Shown: positions 60,067 to 64,000 of the stretch, one piece after another | Layout: every line of letters begins with the position of its first letter | Position numbering within the stretch: position 1 is the first letter of the stretch | Assembly: GCA_946478525.1 (NCBI GenBank) | Contig: CAMLCH010000006.1 | Location: 1-64,000, forward strand | From: Snodgrassella alvi_G | Lineage (GTDB): Bacteria; Pseudomonadota; Gammaproteobacteria; Burkholderiales; Neisseriaceae | Length of the DNA stretch: 64,000 nucleotides | Reading direction: 5' to 3' | Position numbers and translations under genes: made by a program | The notes under the pieces: generated by a model | What the model saw: only the letters and a program-made list of their open reading frames with translations | Told to the model about the DNA's origin: nothing | Databases searched by the model: none

Positions 60067-62049
60067 GTGATAGTGCGGAATACCGTAAAAAATCTTTTGG
60101 GCTTGTTGGTGTTGGCTGTGTTTTGTATGGCCGCATTCAATGCAGTTAGTACTAAAAAAGATAACAAGCAAATTGAATATTCGCAGTTCATGCAGCAGGT
60201 AAACAAGGGTGAGATTACCAGTGTAAATGTTGAAGGTTCGCTGGTTAATGGCTTTCAGCTTGAAGGTAAGCGTAACGATAATTCTTCATTTATTGTGAAT
60301 GCACCGACTCCACTTGAAGCTAATTTCATCAGTACCTTGCTGGCGAAAAATGTGCGTGTTAATGTCATTCCTGAAAAGAAACCCAGCTTTCTGAGTAATC
60401 TGCTCGTCAGTATGTTGCCGTTATTACTGGTGGTAGGTGTATTTGTTTATTTTATGCGCTCAATGCAAAGCGGTGGTAAAGGTGGAGCATTGTCTTTTGG
60501 CAAAAGTCGTGCTCGGTTGATGGATAAGGATAGCAATAAAATTACTTTTGCTGATGTAGCCGGTTGTGATGAAGCCAAAGAAGAAGTTCAGGAAATTGTA
60601 GAATATTTGCGTGCTCCGCAGCGTTATCAGTCTTTAGGCGGGCGTGTGCCACGCGGGATTTTAATGTGCGGTAATCCGGGTACTGGTAAAACATTGCTTG
60701 CTAAAGCGATTGCCGGTGAAGCTCAAGTACCCTTTTTCAGTATTTCCGGTTCTGATTTTCTAGAAATGTTTGTCGGCGTGGGTGCTGCCCGCGTACGTGA
60801 CATGTTTGAACAAGCGCGGAAAAATGCTCCTTGTATCATTTTTATTGATGAGATTGATGCAGTAGGTCGCCAGCGCGGTGCTGGTCTTGGTGGTGGTAAT
60901 GATGAGCGTGAACAGACTTTGAATCAGTTGCTGGTAGAAATGGACGGTTTTGAAAGCAATACTACGGTAATTGTCATTGCGGCTACAAACCGTCCTGATG
61001 TTTTGGATCCGGCATTAATGCGTCCGGGTCGTTTTGACCGGCAAGTGGTTGTACCATTACCAGATATCCGCGGTCGTGAACAAATTCTGAAAGTCCATGC
61101 AGAAAAAATACCTTTGGATAAATCAGTAGATTTACCTGTGCTGGCACGTGGTACCCCTGGATTCTCTGGTGCTGATCTGGCTAATCTGGTAAATGAAGCC
61201 GCTTTGTTTGCTGGTCGTCGCAATAAGTCCAAAGTTGATATGGGTGACTTTGAAGATGCGAAAGACAAGATTTATATGGGACCAGAACGTCGTTCTATGG
61301 TCATGCATGAAGATGAGAAAAAAGCCACGGCTTACCATGAATCTGGGCATGCAGTTATTGCTGAGACTTTAGAATTTACTGATCCAGTACATAAAGTCAC
61401 CATTATGCCGCGTGGTCGTGCTTTAGGTTTAACTTGGCAGTTGCCGGAGCGTGATCGTATCAGTATGTATCAGGATCAGATGCTCAACCAGATTTCAATC
61501 CTGTTTGGCGGACGCATTGCAGAACAATTGTTTATTGGTCGGGTATCTACTGGTGCTTCAAATGACTTCGAACGGGCTACTCAGTTAGCCCGAGATATGG
61601 TGACTCGTTATGGTATGTCGGAAAAGATGGGACCGATGGTATATGGCGAAAATGAGAGTGAAGTATTCTTAGGTCGCTCTGTCACCCAATCGAAAAATAT
61701 TTCTGAAAAAACTATGCAGGAAGTTGACGCAGAAGTTCGACGTATTATTGATGAGCAATATGCGGTTGCTTACAAGATTTTGGATGAAAACCGCGATAAG
61801 ATGCATACTATGGCCAAAGCTCTGATTGAATGGGAAACTATTGAACGGGATCAGGTGTTAGAAATTATGGCGGGTAAGCAACCAAGTCCGCCAAAAGAGT
61901 ATAATGACAATATTATTCAGGAAAATGCCGCAGAAAACCCTACTGGTGAAACAGAGGCTGAGGCTACCTCAAATGAGTCTGAGCAAAAGGGTTCAGTAGA
62001 AACTGACAAAGAAGAAAAGTCTGTTGAACAAGAAAAAGTACCGGAATAA
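60067..62049 (+). CDS. ftsH: ATP-dependent zinc metalloprotease FtsH
   Basis: FtsH degrades membrane and short-lived cytosolic proteins. 660 residues: membrane helix (LLGLLVLAVFCMAAF), periplasmic domain, second helix (LLVSMLPLLLVVGVFVYFM), AAA domain with GNPGTGKT and IIFIDEIDAVGRQRGAG, SRH region, and zinc motif HESGH (424-428). The C-terminal 50 residues are an acidic Glu-rich tail. The start is GTG at 60067 with AGGAG six bases upstream; that site lies in a small palindrome CTCCTTAGGAG. A strong terminator follows. Confidence 0.96.
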   Translation: MIVRNTVKNLLGLLVLAVFCMAAFNAVSTKKDNKQIEYSQFMQQVNKGEITSVNVEGSLVNGFQLEGKRNDNSSFIVNAPTPLEANFISTLLAKNVRVNVIPEKKPSFLSNLLVSMLPLLLVVGVFVYFMRSMQSGGKGGALSFGKSRARLMDKDSNKITFADVAGCDEAKEEVQEIVEYLRAPQRYQSLGGRVPRGILMCGNPGTGKTLLAKAIAGEAQVPFFSISGSDFLEMFVGVGAARVRDMFEQARKNAPCIIFIDEIDAVGRQRGAGLGGGNDEREQTLNQLLVEMDGFESNTTVIVIAATNRPDVLDPALMRPGRFDRQVVVPLPDIRGREQILKVHAEKIPLDKSVDLPVLARGTPGFSGADLANLVNEAALFAGRRNKSKVDMGDFEDAKDKIYMGPERRSMVMHEDEKKATAYHESGHAVIAETLEFTDPVHKVTIMPRGRALGLTWQLPERDRISMYQDQMLNQISILFGGRIAEQLFIGRVSTGASNDFERATQLARDMVTRYGMSEKMGPMVYGENESEVFLGRSVTQSKNISEKTMQEVDAEVRRIIDEQYAVAYKILDENRDKMHTMAKALIEWETIERDQVLEIMAGKQPSPPKEYNDNIIQENAAENPTGETEAEATSNESEQKGSVETDKEEKSVEQEKVPE

Positions 62050-62061
62050 TGATTGATGAAT

Positions 62062-62090
62062 AAACGGTAGCCAACAGGCTACCGTTTTGT
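62062..62090 (+). terminator. Terminator after ftsH
   Basis: The eleven-base stem AAACGGTAGCC/GGCTACCGTTT with a four-base loop is followed by TGTTATTT. Confidence 0.85.
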
Positions 62091-62397
62091 TATTTGGCCA
62101 ACTGTTTTTTAAATTATTCTGTGGTAGCCAAAATTTATCCGGTTATCACGGTCAATAATGAATTAATTTTTATCGGCAGATAACAGCTTGCTGATTTAAT
62201 AAAAATAATATGTAGTTTATTTAGATTTCAGCGGTTTACTAATCTTAACGTCATAATAACGAGTTAAACTAAGAATTGGGTCGTCAGTATGATCTCCGTG
62301 ATAACTAAAAGTTATAAAAAATGGGTAGACAACTAAACAATTGATGACAAAAGACAAAAACAAAGTCCGAATTAAATGAAATTGATTGGTAGTTTAA
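62091..62397. other. Spacer between ftsH and folP
   Basis: AT-rich with no credible gene; nothing further seen. Confidence 0.4.
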
Positions 62398-63276
62398 ATG
62401 ATGAATAAAAATATTGCTTCTGAACAGTTATTTTGGCAATGTGGTCGTTTTCAGTTGTCTTTGCAACAGCCTAAAATTATGGGGATTGTTAATCTGACGC
62501 CGGATTCATTTTCTGATGGTGGGCATTACAATCATTCTATAGTTGCTGCACTGAAGCATGCTGAACAATTGCTTTCAGATGGAGCTGATATTCTTGATAT
62601 TGGCGGAGAAAGCACTCGCCCAGGCTCGGCTTATGTCTCGGCACAGGACGAATGGCGGCGAATCGAACCAGTTCTGCGGGAACTGATAACATGGAATATA
62701 CCAATAACGGTGGATACTCGTCGGGCATGGGTAATGCAACGCTTAATTGATCAGCAGTTAACGGATGGTATTAATGATATTCAGGCACTGGAAGATGAAG
62801 ATGCAGTAAAGGTGCTGGCGAGTGTTGAAAAAATGGGCATTTGTCTGATGCATATGCAGGGACAGCCTGAAACGATGCATTTACATCCTATTTATGAAGA
62901 TGTGGTATCGGAAGTAGGACAATATTTACAGCGACGAGTGGCTGTTTGTGAACAAGCTGGTATAGACCGACGGCGTATTACTATCGATCCGGGCTTTGGT
63001 TTTGGAAAGACTCAACAGCACAATATCATGTTGATGCAGCACTTTCATGAGTGGCAAAGTCTGGCTGCCTGTCCAGCCTTGATTGGTATTTCACGTAAAA
63101 AGACTATTGGGACACTAACTAATGAAAAAGATCCAGAACAACGTGTTACAGGCAGTGTTGTAGCCGCAATAGCTGCAATAGCAAGAGGGGCCTCGATTGT
63201 GCGCGTACATGATGTACGTGCAACAAAGCAAGGTCTACAGGTATGGGCAGCCATGGGCGGACAATTGTCAGTGTAA
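62398..63276 (+). CDS. folP: Dihydropteroate synthase
   Basis: FolP condenses 4-aminobenzoate with dihydropterin pyrophosphate in folate synthesis and is the sulfonamide target. The 292-residue TIM barrel has GIVNLTPDSFSDGG, DIGGESTRPGS, INDIQAL, DPGFGFGKT, and the late SRKKTIG with IVRVHDV. The phenylalanine in DSFSDGG is the sensitive-type residue. Two adjacent ATG codons allow a one-residue difference. FtsH-folP-glmM order is conserved in Proteobacteria. Confidence 0.96.
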   Translation: MMNKNIASEQLFWQCGRFQLSLQQPKIMGIVNLTPDSFSDGGHYNHSIVAALKHAEQLLSDGADILDIGGESTRPGSAYVSAQDEWRRIEPVLRELITWNIPITVDTRRAWVMQRLIDQQLTDGINDIQALEDEDAVKVLASVEKMGICLMHMQGQPETMHLHPIYEDVVSEVGQYLQRRVAVCEQAGIDRRRITIDPGFGFGKTQQHNIMLMQHFHEWQSLAACPALIGISRKKTIGTLTNEKDPEQRVTGSVVAAIAAIARGASIVRVHDVRATKQGLQVWAAMGGQLSV

Positions 63277-63697
63277 TTAAGCTTATTGTATCGAACAGAA
63301 AATGTTTAAATAATTGCATACACCAGTTATTTAGTCTTTTTGATTGTGGCAAATAGTTTACTGGTTTTGAGAAATATTAGATATTTACTTTTATTGATAG
63401 AACGTAGCTAAACAATAATGATAGGTTAAAGTGCTCTAATTAGTTATTGATAGTAATACAAGTATTAATTGTTATTATTTGTGCAGAATAGATATTTTTA
63501 ATATTTAACAGGCTTTTGTTCTTGTACAGGATAAAATACCCTGGTCAAAGCTGGTTTCAGCGTAGATTAATGAAGAGTTTAGGAATGTAAGGCCGATATA
63601 AAGTTCTTTGTAGTCAGATGCGGGTGTTTTATTTACTGACTTAAGGCGCTTAGCTGTTTTACAATGTTTACTTTGTCGCAACCAATTGGAGAGGATA
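63277..63697. other. Spacer between folP and glmM
   Basis: There is no gene in about 420 bp. A possible promoter for glmM is CTGACT (63636-63641) with TACAAT (63660-63665), 18 bp apart. The gap is unusually long for a pair often cotranscribed. Confidence 0.4.
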
Positions 63698-64000
63698 ATG
63701 GTTAAGAAGTATTTCGGTACAGATGGTGTGCGTGGTGAGGTTGGAACATATCCGATAACGCCTGAATTTGTGCTGAAACTGGCTTATGCTGCCGGACATG
63801 TGTTGGTGCAGCATGGCTTAGACCATCAGCCTACAGTATTAATTGGAAAAGATACTCGTATTTCGGGTTATATGTTAGAGGCAGCGATGGAGGCTGGTTT
63901 TACTGCTGCCGGAGTGAATGTACTGTTAACAGGCCCTTTACCTACTCCTGGAGTAGCTTATCTCACCAGAGCATTACGATTGGATTGTGGCGTGATGATA
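63698..64000 (+). CDS. glmM: Phosphoglucosamine mutase, N-terminal part
   Basis: GlmM interconverts glucosamine-6- and -1-phosphate for UDP-GlcNAc synthesis. Only the first 101 residues are in the window: KYFGTDGVRGEVGTYPITPEF, the GKDTRISGYMLEAAMEAG segment, and GPLPTPGVAYLTR. The frame stops at the window edge just before the expected active-site serine (SASHNP). GGAGAGGA lies upstream of the ATG. Confidence 0.96.
   Translation, partial: MVKKYFGTDGVRGEVGTYPITPEFVLKLAYAAGHVLVQHGLDHQPTVLIGKDTRISGYMLEAAMEAGFTAAGVNVLLTGPLPTPGVAYLTRALRLDCGVMI

Noticed and set aside
60661..60700. FtsH Walker A reading GNPGTGKT instead of GPPGTGKT
   Set aside because: The second position varies among FtsH proteins and the catalytic lysine and threonine are intact.

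Overview
The window is a chromosomal segment of a Gram-negative bacterium. Gene content and order point to the Neisseriaceae (Betaproteobacteria): rplU-rpmA-obgE, the complete dcw cluster, lptD-surA-pdxA, a six-gene mla operon, a one-PPIase SurA, rlmE-ftsH-folP-glmM, and DUS-like 12-mers. By eye the base composition is AT-leaning, roughly 40 percent GC, below typical Neisseria. A host-associated relative such as Snodgrassella would fit, but I cannot prove genus from this sequence alone.

Layout. (1) 1-2.3 kb is an accessory scar on the minus strand: two eroded Rhs (YD-repeat) fragments, each followed immediately by a small immunity-type gene, plus two further small genes, one of them frameshifted at a short G run. 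(2) 2.5-4.5 kb holds rplU, rpmA and obgE behind a near-consensus sigma70 promoter. (3) 4.5-6 kb is a decayed spacer and a two-TM orphan protein. (4) 6.2-19.1 kb is housekeeping and metabolism: hugZ-like, ubiB, psd, hflX, pssA, argJ, a Rid protein, ybaK, namA, a TetR regulator divergent from a saccharopine dehydrogenase-like gene with two palindromic operators between them, and a MidA-type methyltransferase. (5) 19.3-36.6 kb is the dcw cluster mraZ-rsmH-ftsL-ftsI-murE-murF-mraY-murD-ftsW-murG-murC-ddlB-ftsQ-ftsA-ftsZ. A four-repeat MraZ operator precedes it and a strong terminator ends it. (6) 36.8-43 kb is parC, pilS, pilR and rsmJ. (7) 43-53 kb is an envelope block: amgK, lptD, surA, pdxA, mlaFEDCBA. 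(8) 53-54.5 kb is a lytic transglycosylase and ssb. (9) 54.6-57.3 kb is a second accessory scar with small secreted proteins, a partial gene duplication and several frameshifted remnants. (10) 57.3-64 kb is greA with a terminator-bearing leader, yhbY, a frameshifted paralogue of the 5.4 kb orphan membrane protein, rlmE, ftsH, folP and the start of glmM.

Functional logic. The core genes converge on envelope building. murC-F, ddlB, mraY and murG make lipid II; ftsW and ftsI polymerise and cross-link it at the FtsZ/FtsA/FtsQ/FtsL division site. Psd and PssA make phosphatidylethanolamine. MlaA-F keeps phospholipid asymmetry, LptD inserts LPS with SurA as chaperone, and AmgK and the lytic transglycosylase belong to wall turnover. 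The less-described material is the two accessory scars (orphan immunity genes and eroded toxin tails), the paralogous two-TM family, the twin TetR operators, a 36-bp perfect palindrome between rsmJ and amgK, and the greA and psd leader hairpins. I found no CRISPR array, no tRNA or rRNA, and no intact insertion sequence.
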